A stretch of DNA of 64,000 bases, taken from NCBI RefSeq assembly GCF_900120175.1, contig NZ_FQLF01000007.1:1-64000 (forward strand), given 5' to 3'. The DNA is from Oceanicoccus sp. KOV_DT_Chl. GTDB lineage: Bacteria > Pseudomonadota > Gammaproteobacteria > Pseudomonadales > Dasaniaceae. Every line of letters begins with the position of its first letter. Within the stretch, counting starts at the first letter, position 1. Below the pieces are notes generated by a model. That model ran no database searches. It was not told the origin of the DNA and saw only the letters and a program-made list of their open reading frames with translations. Of this stretch, positions 9,634-20,451 are shown one piece after another. The translations under genes and the position numbers were made by a program.

Positions 9634-10089
9634 CTACTTCCAACGCTCAGCCGCCGCCGCATCAGAAATACGCGCATCAACCCAGTGTTCACCATTAGGG
9701 CCTAATTCTTTTTTCCAAAAGGGCGCCCGAGTCTTCAAATAATCCATAATAAACTCACAGGCGGCAAAAGCATCACCACGATGCATACTGCTCACCGCAA
9801 CCAGCACAATTTGATCACCGGCTGCGAGCTTGCCCACCCGATGAATAACCCTTGCGCCGATAATTTTCCAACGGACTGCGGCTTGCTGAATAGTTTCATC
9901 AATACTACGCTCGGTCATACCGGCGTAATGCTCCAACTCCATCGTGGCTACTTGCTGGCCCTCATTGACATCACGAACCACGCCGACAAAACTGGCAACA
10001 GCACCGACCTGGCCATTTTGTTGTTGCAACAAATTTACCTCATGGCTTAAATCAAAGTCTTGCGGTTGCACACTGATATAACTATCCAT
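9634..10089 (-). CDS. moaE: Molybdopterin synthase catalytic subunit MoaE
   Basis: 151 residues. With MoaD it converts precursor Z (cPMP) to molybdopterin. Motifs include VGAVASFVGVVRD, LEHYAGMTE, HRVGKL, SMHRGDAFAACEFIMDYLKTRAPFWKKE (the active-site Lys in the WKKE region) and the C-terminal WVDAR. Last gene of moaC-moaD-moaE, 5 nt after moaD. Confidence 0.95.
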   Translation of the reverse strand: MDSYISVQPQDFDLSHEVNLLQQQNGQVGAVASFVGVVRDVNEGQQVATMELEHYAGMTERSIDETIQQAAVRWKIIGARVIHRVGKLAAGDQIVLVAVSSMHRGDAFAACEFIMDYLKTRAPFWKKELGPNGEHWVDARISDAAAAERWK

Positions 10090-10094
10090 ACTTT

Positions 10095-10355
10095 TTAGCC
10101 GCCCGTCACTGGAGGGAAAAACGCAACTTCATCGTCATCACTTAGCACATGCCCCGTTTTTACTACTTGTTGATTGACCGCTTTAACGACATTATCAGCT
10201 AATAATACCTCTGCCCAATACGGTTCATTTGTTGTCACCAACTGTTGCAGTAAATCATCTATCGTCATTGTGGCAGAGCTAAGTGGCAAACTTAATTGAT
10301 CAACCCCTAACTGCTCACGAATTCTGGCAAAAAATAAAATAGTTAACATGGCCAT
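10095..10355 (-). CDS. moaD: Molybdopterin synthase sulfur carrier MoaD
   Basis: 86 residues, ubiquitin-like, ending in the required Gly-Gly (FFPPVTGG) that becomes a thiocarboxylate. The ATG at 10355 directly follows the moaC TAA; a second in-frame ATG lies at 10349. The tight packing points to translational coupling with moaC. Confidence 0.94.
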   Translation of the reverse strand: MAMLTILFFARIREQLGVDQLSLPLSSATMTIDDLLQQLVTTNEPYWAEVLLADNVVKAVNQQVVKTGHVLSDDDEVAFFPPVTGG

Positions 10356-10850
10356 TTACCCCTGCGACAGAACTGATGACGCTTGCCACAAGCCCGACTT
10401 GCCACCAGACTTTTCTAACAAACTAATATTGCCGATAGTCATGCCCTTATCCACCGCCTTGCACATATCATAAATGGTTAATGCCGCCACTGAAGCCGCG
10501 GTTAATGCTTCCATCTCGACTCCTGTTTGACCTGCCAGTTTACAGCTAGCCTGAATGACCACCCGATTATTAGCCTCATCGGCTTGCAGCTCGACTTTAA
10601 TGGACGACAACATCAAGGGGTGACACAAAGGAATTAGCTCTGAACATTTCTTGGCTGCCTGCACACCGGCAATTCTGGCAACGGCAAAGACATCCCCTTT
10701 TTTATGGCCGCCTTCAATAATCAGCCGCAACGTAGACGGTAGCATGGTAATGGTGGCTTCCGCCGTTGCTTGTCGCTGAGTCACGGCTTTATCAGTAACA
10801 TCCACCATTTGTGCCTGACCGGCTTCATTCAGATGGGTTAGTTGGCTCAT
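10356..10850 (-). CDS. moaC: Cyclic pyranopterin monophosphate synthase MoaC
   Basis: 164 residues from ATG 10850, preceded by AGGAAA; the open frame extends to a GTG at 10880 with no better ribosome site. It converts the MoaA product to cPMP. Motifs: [64 protein letters not shown]. moaA and moaB are not in this window. Confidence 0.95.
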   Translation of the reverse strand: MSQLTHLNEAGQAQMVDVTDKAVTQRQATAEATITMLPSTLRLIIEGGHKKGDVFAVARIAGVQAAKKCSELIPLCHPLMLSSIKVELQADEANNRVVIQASCKLAGQTGVEMEALTAASVAALTIYDMCKAVDKGMTIGNISLLEKSGGKSGLWQASSVLSQG

Positions 10851-10913
10851 AGTCGTTTTCCTGAAAGTGATATTCGGCACGCCGTATTAAGCGATATTGT
10901 ATAAAAGTCCAGC

Positions 10914-12086
10914 TCATCGTGCCCGCGGTTTTTGCAACACTTCCGTTGGCGCACAATAAGCTAAAATTAAAGCGACCAGACAGACCATCGCAGCGGCATA
11001 AAAAGTTAATTCGGCACTGATATCCCACACCCAGCCACTCAGAACGGCGCCCACAGCACCGCCAGCACCAAAACTCAGCCCGCTATACAAAGCCATGCCC
11101 TGCCCCTCCAAGCCGCCCTTAAAGGTTCTACGGACCATCTCTACAGCGAAAGCATGAAAACTCCCAAAGGTGGCAGCATGTAAACACTGGGAAACAATCA
11201 ACACCGGCCAGCTATCGACAAACGCAGCAATTAATAACCAGCGAATCACCGAGAGCAATAAGCTAGCCAGCATAATGAGACGTAAACTAAAACGATTCAG
11301 CAAGCGATGCATAAAGATAAACACGACGACTTCTGCCAGGACACCCAATGACCACAGTAGTCCGGTAATACTGCGGCTGTATCCATGATCTTCCAAATAC
11401 ACGCTGAAAAACGTGTAATAAGGCCCATGCGATACCTGCAATAAAAAGCAGCTAACCAGGAAAGCAATAACCGCGGGCTGTTTCAGCACAGATGTTAACA
11501 ATGGTGTGGACTGATGGTTGCTAGTCAGAGGCTTTTTTTCGTCTACCAATAAGCTACTTAGCCAAATCCCCAGTAGTAACAGCACAATAACCCAGGGCAA
11601 AACGGTGACGGCATACCAATCAAAGTAAAACCCCAGCAACGCCACCGCCACAATAAACCCAACAGAACCCCATAAGCGAATTTGGCTGTAGCGTTGATAG
11701 CGGCCATTTAAATGTGACAATGTTGCGACTTCGAATTGCGCCAGTACTGCATTCCAAAAAAAACTATAGCCCGCAATCACTAAGGCAAGCCACCAAAAAC
11801 TTTGGTTAATAAAAATACCCAGAAAAATAATTAATGCGGCCAGCGAACCGCCGCGAATAATTGCCATACGACGGCCGGTCACATCAGCCAACCAGCCCCA
11901 TAAATTAGGCGCAATAATTTTGGTGGCCATCATAATACCGGCTAGATAACCAATATCAGTAGCATTAAAACCCAGGTCCTGAAGATACAGCGGCCAGAAC
12001 GGCAGCCACGCACCCAGCAAAGCAAAATAGAAAAAATAGAAACTGGACAGCCGCCAGTAAGGTACTGACGAGGAACTGCTAAACAT
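10914..12086 (-). CDS. MFS transporter, HcaT/PA1682-like
   Basis: 390 residues with about 12 hydrophobic segments. The MFS_1-like N-terminus (SFYFFYFALLGAWLPFWPLY) and GWLADVTGRR loop resemble HcaT-type metabolite transporters. It begins 13 nt after aroC on the same strand, the same arrangement as in Pseudomonas. Substrate unknown; the family name 3-phenylpropionate permease should not be taken literally. Confidence 0.85.
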   Translation of the reverse strand: MFSSSSSVPYWRLSSFYFFYFALLGAWLPFWPLYLQDLGFNATDIGYLAGIMMATKIIAPNLWGWLADVTGRRMAIIRGGSLAALIIFLGIFINQSFWWLALVIAGYSFFWNAVLAQFEVATLSHLNGRYQRYSQIRLWGSVGFIVAVALLGFYFDWYAVTVLPWVIVLLLLGIWLSSLLVDEKKPLTSNHQSTPLLTSVLKQPAVIAFLVSCFLLQVSHGPYYTFFSVYLEDHGYSRSITGLLWSLGVLAEVVVFIFMHRLLNRFSLRLIMLASLLLSVIRWLLIAAFVDSWPVLIVSQCLHAATFGSFHAFAVEMVRRTFKGGLEGQGMALYSGLSFGAGGAVGAVLSGWVWDISAELTFYAAAMVCLVALILAYCAPTEVLQKPRAR

Positions 12087-12099
12087 TGTCAGTTAAAAC

Positions 12100-13197
12100 C
12101 TAATCGATGCTCGCGGGAATAACCGGTGTTGCACATTGCACATCCGCATTTTGGCCGCGATGACGCAGAAAGTGATCCATCAAGATAATCGCCAACATGG
12201 CTTCGGCAATCGGTGTCGCTCTAATACCGACACAAGGGTCATGGCGACCCGTAGTGATCACGTCAGTTGAATTACCATCAACATCGATAGTCTCGCCGGG
12301 AATTAACATGCTCGAAGTCGGCTTCAAAGCCAAATGCACTACAATATCCTGACCACTGGAAATCCCTCCCAGGACACCACCAGCGTTATTAGATTTGAAA
12401 CCCTGTGGCGTCAACTCATCGCGGTGCTCGCTACCAATCGCATCCACACAATCAAAGCCGGCACCTATTTCAACCCCTTTAACCGCATTAATCCCCATCA
12501 TGGCATGGGCTATCTCCGCATCCAGGCGATCAAAGACAGGCTCGCCTAAGCCGGGTTTAACCCCTGTTGCCACCACAGTAATTTTAGCGCCCACAGAATC
12601 ACCACTTTTGCGTAGCGCATTCATATACTCTTCCATCGCTGGGACTTTATCCTGATCGGGGCAGAAAAAAGGGTTGGTTTCAACCACACTCCAATCAACC
12701 GTCTCGGCCTTGATTGGCCCTAACTGTGAGAGATAACCGCGAATTTCAATTCCCTGCTGCGCTAAATATTTTTTCGCTATGGCTCCGGCCGCTACCCGCA
12801 TTGCGGTTTCACGCGCGGAAGATCGGCCGCCGCCACGATAATCGCGAATTCCGTATTTATGCGCATAGGTGTAATCGGCATGCATAGGCCGAAAACGGTC
12901 CATAATTTTTGAGTAATCTTTGGAACGCTGGTCAGTGTTTTCTATCAATAAGCCAATCGAGGTGCCGGTGGTTTTACCTTCAAACACACCGGATAAAATT
13001 TGTACTTCATCAGCCTCGCGGCGTTGGGTAGTAAACCGGGAGGTACCTGGTTTTCTGCGATCAAGATCGCGCTGCAAATCCAGTTCCGAAATATCTAAAC
13101 CCGGAGGGCAACCATCAACTATACAGCCTAATGCTTTGCCATGACTTTCGCCAAAGCTGGTGACAGTGAATAATTTGCCTATGGTATTGCCGGACAT
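12100..13197 (-). CDS. aroC: Chorismate synthase
   Basis: 365 residues. FMN-dependent last step of the shikimate pathway (EPSP to chorismate). Signatures: [18 protein letters not shown] at the start, [16 protein letters not shown] and [12 protein letters not shown]. It lies 106 nt after prmB and is followed closely by the MFS gene and moaCDE, so prmB-aroC-MFS-moaCDE may form one long minus-strand unit. Confidence 0.97.
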   Translation of the reverse strand: MSGNTIGKLFTVTSFGESHGKALGCIVDGCPPGLDISELDLQRDLDRRKPGTSRFTTQRREADEVQILSGVFEGKTTGTSIGLLIENTDQRSKDYSKIMDRFRPMHADYTYAHKYGIRDYRGGGRSSARETAMRVAAGAIAKKYLAQQGIEIRGYLSQLGPIKAETVDWSVVETNPFFCPDQDKVPAMEEYMNALRKSGDSVGAKITVVATGVKPGLGEPVFDRLDAEIAHAMMGINAVKGVEIGAGFDCVDAIGSEHRDELTPQGFKSNNAGGVLGGISSGQDIVVHLALKPTSSMLIPGETIDVDGNSTDVITTGRHDPCVGIRATPIAEAMLAIILMDHFLRHRGQNADVQCATPVIPASID

Positions 13198-13303
13198 GTA
13201 AATACTCTCAAAATATAAATAAATTTTCAGGATTGGCGGCGATTATACGGCATATCAGCCCAAGGGTCAGAGCTTTAATACCGGCCTATCGCTATTGCCT
13301 GGC

Positions 13304-14224
13304 CTATTCGCTAAAAAACGATTGATACTGCAGCAGTTCATCTCTGGTCATCACGAAAACCCCATGACCACCACGTTCAAATTCTAACCAGGTAAACGCT
13401 ACATCAGGGAAAGCCTGTTCTAACGCAATACAGCTATTACCCACCTCAACCACTAACAGCCCATCAGCACTTAAATACGCTGCGGCCTCTCGCAATATCT
13501 GGCGGCATAAATCCAGACCATCTTCACCTGATCCCAGCGCCATCGCAGGTTCGTGCTGATATTCTGCCGGCATTGCGGCCAAATCCTCTACATCCACATA
13601 GGGTGGATTGCTGACAATCAAATCGTAAACCTGACCACCCAACTGAGCAAAAACGTCAGACTGGATCGCCGTTACCCGATGATTAAGTTCGTAGCGACTA
13701 ATATTACTCTCCGCAACTACAAGCGCATCCGCAGATAAATCAGCCAAATCAATGCTCGCTTCTTCAAAATAATGCGCGCAGGCAATACCTATACAACCGC
13801 TTCCGGTGCATAAATCCAAAATGCGATTAAGCGGCCTTCCCGACACCCAGGGCTCAAAACCCTGCTCCGTTAACTCTGCTATCGGCGAACGCGGAATCAA
13901 CACTCGCTCATCAACGTTAAATGCCAGCCCGGCATACCATGCCACGCCGGTGATATATGGCACCGGAATACGCTCCTCTACACGCCGCTTAATCAACCCC
14001 AGCACCTGCTGACGTTCGATGAGCGTAAGCTGCGCATCCAGTAGATTCGCCTCGCTGCCCATGGGTACTGCTACGCTGTACAACACCAATTGCAGCGCCT
14101 CATCCAGGGCATTATCAGTACCGTGGCCATAATAGATTCCAGCTCGGGTAAATTCCGACACTGCCCAGCGAATATAATCGCGCAGCGTGGTTAATTGTTC
14201 AGTGAGTTCATTGGGTGAAGCCAT
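13304..14224 (-). CDS. prmB: Ribosomal protein uL3 glutamine methyltransferase PrmB
   Basis: 306 residues. SAM-dependent N5-methylation of a glutamine in ribosomal protein L3. Motif I ILDLCTGSGCIGIACA and the Gln-methyltransferase signature VSNPPYVD are present, with EYQHEPAMALGSGEDGLDL typical of PrmB. Proximity to aroC supports PrmB over PrmC. Confidence 0.93.
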   Translation of the reverse strand: MASPNELTEQLTTLRDYIRWAVSEFTRAGIYYGHGTDNALDEALQLVLYSVAVPMGSEANLLDAQLTLIERQQVLGLIKRRVEERIPVPYITGVAWYAGLAFNVDERVLIPRSPIAELTEQGFEPWVSGRPLNRILDLCTGSGCIGIACAHYFEEASIDLADLSADALVVAESNISRYELNHRVTAIQSDVFAQLGGQVYDLIVSNPPYVDVEDLAAMPAEYQHEPAMALGSGEDGLDLCRQILREAAAYLSADGLLVVEVGNSCIALEQAFPDVAFTWLEFERGGHGVFVMTRDELLQYQSFFSE

Positions 14225-14434
14225 AATGATTTTTTAGCCATATGAATACTGTGGCTAATATCCTCTGTAAATAGACTAAGTATATGATTAATAATATTTT
14301 AACCTGCCTATGATCCAATTAAATACCGTCCACGTACTTTATTTTAAATAGACTGATCTGGTACTATCGCTGCCTCACAGCCTGTCCTTCCAAGCTCAGC
14401 CTACTCAAAAGCGATTAAATTAACAGGAACTGCC

Positions 14435-15037
14435 GTGGCCCAACCTATCAAGCAAGACTCAATAGAAACCCCTGCGTCCACCATCGAGAAAATGGAACAA
14501 TCCTTTGCCACTATTATTGATGGCGTAGGTGAAGACCTAACACGCGATGGTCTTTTAGACACGCCTAAGCGCGCAGCAAAGGCGATGCAGTTTTTAACGC
14601 GTGGCTATCAGCAAAGTGTAGAAGAAGTCGTCAACGGTGCGTTATTTGAATCAGACGCCAATGAAATGGTATTGGTTTCCAATATTGAGCTTTATTCGAT
14701 GTGTGAACATCACATGCTGCCTTTCATCGGCAAATGTCATGTCGGCTATATCCCCAATGGCAAGGTGTTAGGCCTATCTAAAATTGCTCGCATTGTTGAT
14801 GTATTTGCCCGGCGTCTACAGATACAGGAAAATCTCACTTCCCAAATAGCACAATCAATTATGGATATTACTGGCGCGGAAGGGGTGGGTGTCATTATTG
14901 AAGCGAAACATATGTGCATGATGATGCGCGGCGTGGAAAAACAGAATTCGCAAATGCGGACGTCATCACTCCTTGGTTCTTTTCGTAGTGATGAAAAAAC
15001 GCGCCATGAGTTTTTAGCGCTGGTCAGACCGCGTTAG
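14435..15037 (+). CDS. folE: GTP cyclohydrolase I
   Basis: 200 residues, type IA. Converts GTP to dihydroneopterin triphosphate at the entry to folate synthesis. Zinc-binding [16 protein letters not shown] and the later [17 protein letters not shown] are intact. The start is GTG 14435 with AGGAA eight bases upstream; no closer ATG fits. Divergent from prmB across about 210 bp. Confidence 0.96.
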   Translation: MAQPIKQDSIETPASTIEKMEQSFATIIDGVGEDLTRDGLLDTPKRAAKAMQFLTRGYQQSVEEVVNGALFESDANEMVLVSNIELYSMCEHHMLPFIGKCHVGYIPNGKVLGLSKIARIVDVFARRLQIQENLTSQIAQSIMDITGAEGVGVIIEAKHMCMMMRGVEKQNSQMRTSSLLGSFRSDEKTRHEFLALVRPR

Positions 15038-15061
15038 CTATGCCGGGTTATTTAACTGATT

Positions 15062-15514
15062 TCAGCTCAGCGCACTACTGTCATACAGCAAGTGCGCGGA
15101 TAAATCCCCCAGCAAATCCACATACATTTCTCGACGACTAAACCGCCACTCCCCTGCAACCTTCTTAAACTCATCGCGATAGCGACCGCTAATAATTACC
15201 TGTAGCGGTAAATTTTCGGTAGCTTGTAGCACCGAATAATAGGCTCGTGATGTTGCCGTCAGACCATCCGCTGCAACTTCAATAATAACATTGGTGGTAA
15301 CATGCTTGGTTTTTGGGTTAGCAGTATCAGCATAAAGCCGCGTTGATTGCTGATACATTTTTAATACTTCATCATAGCCTGCACGACGGCTGTTCATTGC
15401 CGGGGCTACAATTTCTGCATCACGAAATAATTCAGCAACCGTTTCCAACTCACCGGCATCAATCGCTTCTGCATAACGATAAATCAGATTTTCAATATGA
15501 CGGCTATCATCCAT
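15062..15514 (-). CDS. SnoaL/NTF2-like protein
   Basis: 150 residues with the N-terminal helix (IENLIYRYAEAIDAGELETVAELF) and cone-shaped beta pattern of the SnoaL-4/NTF2-like fold (VTTNVIIEVAADGLTATSRAYYSV, WRFSRREM). The fold hosts isomerases, dehydratases and binding proteins, so no reaction can be assigned. It follows the SDR gene on the same strand after 22 nt (corrected SDR stop). Confidence 0.75.
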   Translation of the reverse strand: MDDSRHIENLIYRYAEAIDAGELETVAELFRDAEIVAPAMNSRRAGYDEVLKMYQQSTRLYADTANPKTKHVTTNVIIEVAADGLTATSRAYYSVLQATENLPLQVIISGRYRDEFKKVAGEWRFSRREMYVDLLGDLSAHLLYDSSALS

Positions 15515-15536
15515 AGCAGTATTCCTTCTTACATTA

Positions 15537-16381
15537 TTATTCGGCGGGAAAATCCACTGCCAGTGTGGTCGCTTCCCAAGTAGCTAATTGTTCAAGCTGC
15601 GCCTCCAGTTTTTCACGATAACTCGCCAACACGCCGCCCCCAATAACAACTGTGGCGGCGGCGTCACCATCGTTGCCAACATCAAAAAAGTTTGCGCCGC
15701 GCGCACCGGGTCACCCGGTTGCTTGCCATCATAAGCGGCAATCATGTCAATCCGACTGGCTACCTGCTGCTGGTAATCAGCAATCGTGTTTTGTGTACGC
15801 TGCATCGATCGCCCGGACCAATCTGTACGAAACGCACCAGCCTGCACTGAACTGACAAAGATGTTAAAGGGCGCCACCTCTTTCCCTAGCGCTTCCATCA
15901 TTCCTTCCATCGCGTATTTGGACGCGCTGTAATAACCGGTACCCGGATTCGCCATAATCCCGGCCTGTGAAGAATTATTAATAATACGACCACTGCGTTG
16001 CTTGCGCATATACGGCAACACTGCTTTAGTCAGCACAAGTGCACCGAAAAAATTGGCTTCGAACATTGCCCGCACTTGATCGTCCTCGCCCTCTTCAATC
16101 GCTCCTACATAACCATAACCCGCATTATTCACCAGCACATCGATTCGACCGAAATGTTCCAAAGTTGCTGCCACTGCCGCATGAATTTGTTGGCTATCCG
16201 TAACGTCTAACGCCACGGCAATGCTGCGCTGAGGATAACGTTGACAAATATCTTCTATCGCCGTGGTGTTTCTGGCCGTCACTACCACGCGAGCACCGGC
16301 CGCCAATGCCGCCAACACAATCTCACGACCAAAACCACTAGAGCACCCTGTCACCAACCATACCTGTTCACTAAGCTCCAT
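15537..16381 (-). CDS. SDR family oxidoreductase (C-terminal frameshift)
   Basis: Classical short-chain dehydrogenase: TGCSSGFGREI nucleotide-binding glycine motif, NNAGYGYVG, and catalytic Tyr-Lys in YYSASKYAMEG. Start ATG 16381 has a GGGGGA ribosome site; an upstream in-frame ATG (16396) has none. As written the protein ends at 15584 with an unusual tail. Adding one G to the five-G run (15637-15641 on the plus strand) instead gives GGVLASYREKLEAQLEQLATWE and a stop at 15537, the expected SDR ending. Substrate unknown; linked to DUF1214-like and SnoaL genes. Confidence 0.85.
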
Positions 16382-16396
16382 ATAGTCCCCCTTCAA

Positions 16397-17635
16397 TTAA
16401 GCCAAACGCCATTGGTAGCTTGCAGCCCGCGCGACCAACTGCTGCTGCCGTTGTTCAAGAGTAAAAACAGGCTGACCAGCCCTTTCATTATTAAATTCGG
16501 TGATAGTCAACAAGCGCGACTTAACCCCTAAACTCTCACCGGCCTGATCATTGACAAACTCCGCCCAGCGAAGCGTTAAAATACCTTCAGTCATATCACT
16601 GGGATCTAACCAATTGGCTACACCTGGATCATGCAAAGCCAGCACGAACTGATAACTACCATCAGCATTTGCTATCGATTGCGCCTGATTTAAACAGCCA
16701 TTGCGCTCAACAATTTCATTGCTGGTGCCCCACAAATTGGTAATTGGCGCAATAAAATACTCTGCTCCCCCCATGTCAATATCCAGCACAATAACGTGAT
16801 CATGACTTGGCAATACAAAATGCCCCATTATATAAACCTGATTTCGCAACGCACCGTCAGTATCACGATCAATTGTAAAACTGAAATCATTAGGCGCTCT
16901 ATTCATTGCCTGGTTATTCCAGCGGGTAGTATTGGTTGCCCACTTCTGCATATACTCGGATGCTAACTGGATATCCTGTTGACGGCTGCGAGGTTCACGC
17001 TCCGCTGCGCCTACACGCTCCACCCGGAGTTCGTTCGGGCGGTCCAGTTGCCAATCGGCAATGACATCGCGAATATAAAATTCATGGGCAGTGTGATCGG
17101 TCTGGATATGGTTAGGGCGACTACCCGCTTCATCAGCATCAACGGTAATAGTAAAAAAACCGTCAGCATCTACTACCAGATCTTTACCTGATAACAAACC
17201 GACGGTGCGCATATCTTTATCCCAAAGGGTAAAATAATTTTCCAGCAATCGCCGCTTGGCAACGCGGCCATGAATTTGATAACGATGATCACCACTGATC
17301 GGAATCACTCGATAAACGCTATCAGGATTATCAATACCCCAACGTGAACCGGGAATTTGTATCTCATCCAAAGCATGCGCTAATCGGGTGATAGTGATCA
17401 CTTTAGGATAGAGCGGATCCTGATTAAGCGCCCATATCACTGCGGCAAACATCACTTCCTCAAACGCAGCGTCAAAACAGGAAGCTGCCACCGCCGATGG
17501 TTTGGCTAAATCCAGCCAATAGTCATGTACTTGCTGGCGTACCTTAATCAGCTCAGGTGTATTAAATAATTCCACCGCATAGCGCTCATGCTGGCGTTGC
17601 TGCTCTGTATTAATTGGATTATTAGCTACCGACAT
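16397..17635 (-). CDS. DUF1214-like protein
   Basis: About 412 residues from ATG 17635 (AAAGG upstream; the frame extends to 17668). The N-terminal half is alpha-helical. The C-terminal half has the beta-rich look of DUF1214-type proteins and ends in a basic TLEQRQQQLVARAASYQWRL tail that I associate with actinobacterial and sphingomonad family members near SDR genes. No signal peptide. It sits 15 nt before the SDR, so they are probably co-transcribed. The molecular role is not known. Confidence 0.6.
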   Translation of the reverse strand: MSVANNPINTEQQRQHERYAVELFNTPELIKVRQQVHDYWLDLAKPSAVAASCFDAAFEEVMFAAVIWALNQDPLYPKVITITRLAHALDEIQIPGSRWGIDNPDSVYRVIPISGDHRYQIHGRVAKRRLLENYFTLWDKDMRTVGLLSGKDLVVDADGFFTITVDADEAGSRPNHIQTDHTAHEFYIRDVIADWQLDRPNELRVERVGAAEREPRSRQQDIQLASEYMQKWATNTTRWNNQAMNRAPNDFSFTIDRDTDGALRNQVYIMGHFVLPSHDHVIVLDIDMGGAEYFIAPITNLWGTSNEIVERNGCLNQAQSIANADGSYQFVLALHDPGVANWLDPSDMTEGILTLRWAEFVNDQAGESLGVKSRLLTITEFNNERAGQPVFTLEQRQQQLVARAASYQWRLA

Positions 17636-17733
17636 AGATAAACCTTTTATTATTTTTGCTGTTACCATATGCAGCCAATATTAAAACAGTTAACCGCGAT
17701 TTCAATTGATAATAACAAGGTGACAAATTGTTA

Positions 17734-19067
17734 ATGCCACAGTCTAATTCTGAATACCCTCAACCGAGCCAGTCCTGGTACTTACTGGCAATTTTATTTC
17801 TGGCATATACTTTATCCTTTATTGACCGACAGATTATTACGCTGTTAGTCGCGCCGATAAGAGCTGACCTTGGCATTAGTGATTTTGAATTTAGCCTACT
17901 GCACGGTTTTGCCTTCGCCATCTTTTTTGCTCTGCTAGGCCTGCCAATAGGGCGCATGGCAGATAAACATAACCGCCGCAATATTATCGCCGCAGGTATA
18001 TTGGTATGGAGTGTTATGACAGCGCTATGCGGTCTGGCGAAAAATTTCAGCCATTTATTTATTGCCCGGATGGGCGTCGGCGTTGGTGAAGCAACCTTAA
18101 TGCCATCTGCTTATTCCATGCTGAGTGACGCCTTTCCACCAGACAAGCTTACTAAAGCCATCGCTATTTTTAGTCTCGGCGGACCATTGGGAACCGGCAT
18201 AGCGTTAATTTTAGGAGGCGCCATCATTAACCTGATTGCCGATGCGGGCGAACTATCATTATTTGGCTGGCTCACCCTTAAACCATGGCAAAGTGCTTTT
18301 TTGATTGTCGGCATTCCAGGTATTCTCGTTGCAGCTATCATGCTCTCAGTTATCGAACCCAAACGACAAGGATTACTCATCCAACAACAAGAAACTTCGC
18401 TTGAAATCCCCATTAAACAAGTACTACACTTTTTTTTACAACACAAAGCTACCTATGGCGTGTTATTTATAGTTACCGCTTTTATGACGGCATTAAATGC
18501 CGGCTACCTGATGTGGTATCCCACTTTTTTAGTTCGCAACTTTCAGCAGCCTATTGCTGAAGCGGGTCAAAGTTTTGGTTTGTTGTTTATGGTTTTTGGC
18601 ACGGCAGGAATATTTGCGGGCAGCAATCTGGCGACGTTTTTCAATAACAAAGGCTATGAAGATGCCAACATGCGGGTGATGGCAATTGCTACCAGCCTGG
18701 CATTGATACCATTTGTACTAAGTCCGTTAATGCCAACCATTGCAGGCGCCATGATAATGATGGCAATGGCAATCACCGCGACTCAAATGCTGGCCGCAGT
18801 GTGCGTTGCCTCCATTCAATTAATAACCCCAACCAAATGCGAGGACAAGCATCAGCCATCTTTATTTTAGGTGTTAATTTAATTGGTTTTGGCTTGGGGC
18901 CCAGCATCATCGCTTTTTTTACTGACTTTATCTTTAGCGATGACTTTGCACTACCCTACTCAATGGCAATGACGGCATTATTAATCGTACCGCCGAGCAT
19001 GATCGCTTTCTGGCGCTGTTTAGGTGCCTATCGATTACACTTGTCCGAGTCCAACCAATGGCGCTAG
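17734..19067 (+). CDS. MFS transporter, spinster-like (frameshifted)
   Basis: About 12 membrane segments. It carries the FIDRQIITLLVAPIRADLGISD N-terminus (shortened here), GRMADKHNRRNIIAAG loop and RMGVGVGEATLMPSAYS of spinster-type MFS permeases common near catabolic genes. The frame shifts at the CCCC run 18827-18830; one more C gives ITPNQMRGQASAIFILGVN and a stop at 19067. Start ATG 17734, or TTG 17728 which is closer to the AAGGTG site. Divergent from the DUF1214-like/SDR/SnoaL unit, so it may import that pathway's substrate (inference). Confidence 0.85.
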
Positions 19068-19101
19068 ACAAGCGCTTTACTGAATACAATGCAAGTTATG
19101 A

Positions 19102-19956
19102 TCACTGATCATGTTTAACAAAAAATTCAGCGGCAATGCCGGCAATTTCAACGGCCTGCTGTTCCATGTGAAAATGATGACTACCATCCAGCATTTGAAT
19201 ATTTAATTGTTTATAGCTGTGTGCATAATCAATAAAACCCTGGCTAGCCCCCAAGCCGGCACGTGCAATTAATAATAAATTGGGTATAACCAATGCATCA
19301 ACTATCGCCTGATTATGTGCAGCAGTCATTTTAACAACCGAGGCGGTAGTTAACCGGGGATCCGTGGTCCAGCCATATCCACCATCAACGGTCTGGATAC
19401 CTCGTTCGACTATAGGTCTTGCAGTAGACTCTGGCATCATCGCCGCTTTGGCGCGAGCACTCACAGCCTGATCAACAGACTCATACAACGGCATTTTTTT
19501 TGTTCGCGCTCGACGTTGCTCGCGTAAGAAACTGCCCATTTGCCTGGCCGTATCAACGGCTTTTACTGGCTCAGGTAAAACTGCATCTAACATCATTAAT
19601 GAGTGAACACGCTCAGGCATTGCAGCAGTCAGTAACATCGACATAATAGCGCCGCGGGAGTGACCTAGCAGATGAAATTTTTGCCAGCCCATGGCATCAG
19701 CAATAGCCAAAATATCCAATAAATCATCCCATATATTGTAAGTGGCCTGTAGGGATTTATGATCGCTGCGGCCATGACCGGCCATATCCATCGCAATAAT
19801 ATGACATTGATCAAGCAACGGCGCCAGTCGATCAAAACTTGCCGCATTATCCAACCAGCCATGACAGGCAATCACTTTTATGGGTGCCGCTGGCTGCCAC
19901 TCTTTAGCGGTCAGCTGGTAACCATTAACATGAAATTTTCGTTCGATTGCAGACAT
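19102..19956 (-). CDS. Alpha/beta hydrolase
   Basis: 284 residues. HGWLDNAASFDRL oxyanion region, MAGHGRSDHK, nucleophile Ser100 in LLGHSRGA, and a late DGSHHFHME holding the probable catalytic His. Substrate unknown. The ATG overlaps the sixA stop by one base (TGATG), so translation is coupled. The gpsA-sixA-hydrolase order is also seen in pseudomonads. Confidence 0.9.
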   Translation of the reverse strand: MSAIERKFHVNGYQLTAKEWQPAAPIKVIACHGWLDNAASFDRLAPLLDQCHIIAMDMAGHGRSDHKSLQATYNIWDDLLDILAIADAMGWQKFHLLGHSRGAIMSMLLTAAMPERVHSLMMLDAVLPEPVKAVDTARQMGSFLREQRRARTKKMPLYESVDQAVSARAKAAMMPESTARPIVERGIQTVDGGYGWTTDPRLTTASVVKMTAAHNQAIVDALVIPNLLLIARAGLGASQGFIDYAHSYKQLNIQMLDGSHHFHMEQQAVEIAGIAAEFFVKHDQ

Positions 19957-20435
19957 CAGTAACTGACATCAAAAGTGGGCGCATGACGCAACCATAGCAA
20001 ATCACAACAACCTGGCAGTGGCGACTCACACCGCAATAACGCCATTGATGCCGGAGCCATTGCCGAACCTGCGTGGGGCGTGCTATCCACCAGCGTGCCA
20101 ATCAATGCACTAACCAAGGGCTGATGACTTACCAGTAATAAATTTTTCACCGATGCCTTTTGTAAATGATCAATAACTGTAACAGGATGATTATCGGGCG
20201 TAATAAAATCCTGAACTATTTGCGGCACCTGATTAAAAGCTTGCATCACTCGCTCTGTCGTTTGCCGAGTGCGAAGATAGGGGCTAAGCCAAACCAAATC
20301 AGGGCAAAAATTCTCAGTCAAAAGACATTGTCCCGCTTGCCCTGCCTGCCAGAGACCATTCTCGGTTAATGGCCTCTGGGTATCACTGGGCGCGTTCATA
20401 CTCGCTTCGCCGTGACGCATAATTAAAATATTCAT
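19956..20435 (-). CDS. sixA: Phosphohistidine phosphatase SixA
   Basis: 159 residues of the histidine phosphatase superfamily: catalytic RHG (His8) in ILIMRHGEA, LSPYLRTRQT, and the second His in LLVSHQPLV. SixA dephosphorylates phosphohistidine on HPt or nitrogen-PTS proteins in E. coli. Second gene of gpsA-sixA-hydrolase. Confidence 0.9.
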   Translation of the reverse strand: MNILIMRHGEASMNAPSDTQRPLTENGLWQAGQAGQCLLTENFCPDLVWLSPYLRTRQTTERVMQAFNQVPQIVQDFITPDNHPVTVIDHLQKASVKNLLLVSHQPLVSALIGTLVDSTPHAGSAMAPASMALLRCESPLPGCCDLLWLRHAPTFDVSY

Positions 20436-20451
20436 AGTATCGTCAAACCTT

